Shown here piece after piece: positions 38,979-39,685 of a DNA stretch of 39,685 nucleotides (the first letter of the stretch is position 1; every line of letters starts with the position of its first letter). This stretch comes from a virus. The notes below the pieces were generated by a model. The model searched no databases. It had not been told where the DNA came from and was given only the letters and a program-made list of their open reading frames with translations. The DNA lies in the IMG/VR virus record IMGVR_UViG_3300047323_000547, positions 1 through 39,685 of that record. One strand, 5' to 3'. Position numbers and translations under genes: made by a program.

Positions 38979-39329
38979 CTAGACGATTGTTTTCGGGCGA
39001 TCGATGAGGCCGTCCAGCATCCCGCGAAGCCGATCAGCTTCACGCTTGTTGCCTTTCGCTATCAAGTCGAGGTCGCAGAGTTCCTTGCGAGCGTTTGCGA
39101 GCTGGCTGGACGTTTCCCGAAGATTTCTCATCGCTTCGTCGCGCTGTGCGCCGGCTTCGGTGTACATATCCACTAAACCGAAGATGTCTTCTCGGGCTTT
39201 GCGCAGTTGCATGTTCAACTCCTGAACTTCATTTTCCAGCATGCGCAGGTAGTGTCGGCAGGTTTCAATCTCGGTCGGGCAGCCCAGCCAATCTGAAGTG
39301 TCTTCGATTTCAAGCGGGTCCACGGTCAC
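38979..39329 (-). CDS. Coiled-coil protein under a LexA box (116 aa)
   Basis: The most likely start is a GTG at 39329 (MTVDPLEIEDTSDWLGCPTE) with AAAGG just before it. Residues about 22-110 form a long charged coiled coil (YLRMLENEVQELNMQLRKAR, AMRNLRETSSQLANARKELC). No catalytic or DNA-binding motif is seen. A LexA box lies 13 bp upstream, so it should be induced by DNA damage. LexA-controlled small genes in other phages include antirepressors, but this protein shows no known antirepressor motif. Confidence 0.65.
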   Translation of the reverse strand: MTVDPLEIEDTSDWLGCPTEIETCRHYLRMLENEVQELNMQLRKAREDIFGLVDMYTEAGAQRDEAMRNLRETSSQLANARKELCDLDLIAKGNKREADRLRGMLDGLIDRPKTIV

Positions 39330-39342
39330 ACCTTTATCTGTG

Positions 39343-39358
39343 CTGTTTAGATATACAG
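39343..39358 (-). promoter_or_regulatory. LexA box upstream of the coiled-coil gene
   Basis: CTGTTTAGATATACAG matches the 16-bp LexA pattern CTGT-N8-ACAG, with an AT-rich centre close to the consensus. Confidence 0.75.
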
Positions 39359-39419
39359 TAATCGAGATGTGGTCAGCGGGCGAGGGGGGGGCGACGAGTT
39401 GCGACAGGGAGAATGTCTA

Positions 39420-39437
39420 TGGGGCAAAAATGGGGCA
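39420..39437. repeat. Integrase arm-type repeat, right phage arm
   Basis: TGGGGCAAAAATGGGGCA is identical to 183-200. It contains two GGGGCA half-units and lies 121 bases from the right core. A diverged copy is at 39628-39645 in the host flank. Confidence 0.65.
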
Positions 39438-39542
39438 ATCCCTACGCCTATCAATGCCATTTAATGCCAAATGAACGATAAGCCTGATTTGTCAAATACG
39501 CCCTATATCCCTTGTTTTACGGGGGTGTGGGGCTTTTTGACG

Positions 39543-39599
39543 TTAGTACTCCAGCACAATTGGCGTGTGGGAGGACAGATCGGAGACGGCTTTATTCAT
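39543..39599 (-). pseudogene. mutS: Stub of the native mutS start, cut off by the prophage
   Basis: From the ATG at 39599 the frame reads [18 protein letters not shown] and stops at 39543-39545. The first 13 residues match MutS, including the codons of the att core; after the core, phage sequence gives a quick stop. The codons upstream of the core are more GC-rich than the phage version, fitting a host origin. Its native promoter should lie in 39600-39685 and beyond and would now transcribe into the right phage arm. Confidence 0.85.
39559..39575. other. attR core (17 bp)
   Basis: It is an exact copy of 112-128. The left part of attR (below 39559) is phage and the right part is host. A 12-bp identity around the ATG (142-153 and 39589-39600) lies further out. 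Confidence 0.88.
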
Positions 39600-39685
39600 C
39601 GGATATAGGCAAATTCGTTGAAAGGTGTGGGGCAAAGGAGGGGCATCGGCCCGGCTTTTCCGCGATGGGCGCAAGGTTACCATGG
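39600..39685. other. Host mutS upstream flank
   Basis: This short flank holds the native region upstream of mutS, with a TGGGGCAAAGGAGGGGCA sequence (39628-39645) and GGTTACCAT shared with the phage left arm. No gene can be called before the window ends. Confidence 0.5.

Larger units (their letters stand above)
112..39575. mobile_element. Complete SfV-like prophage inserted in the 5' end of mutS
   Basis: The element is bounded by identical 17-bp cores inside two copies of the mutS start. It carries integration, immunity, replication, packaging, head, contractile-tail, fibre and lysis genes in the usual order of a temperate tailed phage. The head module is HK97-like and the tail module is Mu-like, a combination known from Shigella phage SfV and from prophages between mutS and cinA in fluorescent pseudomonads. 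I see no broken structural gene, so it looks able to form virions. A tailocin would lack the terminase, portal and capsid genes that are present here. Confidence 0.93.

Noticed and set aside
1-39685. CRISPR arrays, tRNA or rRNA genes, insertion sequences
   Set aside because: No regularly spaced repeats, cloverleaf, rRNA motif or transposase gene was found. The short repeats present are operators, leader motifs and terminators.

Overview
The window holds one complete temperate prophage (about 39.4 kb between attachment cores at 112-128 and 39559-39575) inserted in the 5' end of a chromosomal mutS gene. The MutS N-terminus read on the minus strand at the left edge, the base composition and the codon use point to a Pseudomonas, probably of the fluorescens group. 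From established knowledge, the mutS-cinA interval is where prophages and R-tailocins sit in that group. cinA itself is not visible here.

Layout. 1-152 is the start of mutS, re-formed with phage-supplied sequence upstream of the crossover; a second, native mutS start is left as an 18-codon stub at 39543-39599. 375-1715 is an AT-rich cargo gene (PIN-like nuclease). 1712-6371 is a leftward early operon: integrase, excisionase-like protein, small zinc protein, DUF2303 protein, PrtN-type activator, KilA-C-like protein, dNMP kinase and small unknowns. 6411-7489 is the immunity region: an S24 self-cleaving repressor (PrtR/CI type), a Cro-like protein, two promoter-operator regions built on AATACGT half-sites, and a perfect inverted-repeat operator pair at the left promoter. 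7553-11342 is rightward early: CII-like regulator, DksA/TraR zinc finger, primase-polymerase/helicase, and a repeat-rich candidate replication origin. 11343-12758 holds a candidate late regulator, a holin and an HNH endonuclease.

Structure genes run from 12759 to 34369. An HK97-type packaging and head module (P27-type small terminase, large terminase, portal, S49 protease, capsid, connectors) is joined to a Mu-type contractile tail (sheath, tube, gp41/gp42 chaperones with a -1 frameshift site, tape measure, gpN, gpP, gp45-gp48). This combination is typical of SfV-like myoviruses. Adhesion genes follow: a tail fibre, a tail spike with an SGNH/sialate-esterase-like domain, and a lectin-like protein. 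Lysis is completed by a SleB-like endolysin and nested Rz/Rz1 spanins at 34429-35363.

The right accessory arm (35361-39560) carries a leftward AT-rich two-gene membrane cassette, a Dam-type methylase, an SDH/SppA-type serine protease with a small overlapping partner, and a coiled-coil protein. The methylase and the coiled-coil gene each have a good LexA-box match just upstream, so this arm probably responds to DNA damage along with the RecA-sensitive repressor. The most interesting points are the phage-controlled mutS start, the uncharacterised cargo at both ends, the repeated leader motifs of the early genes and the iteron-like region beside the primase.
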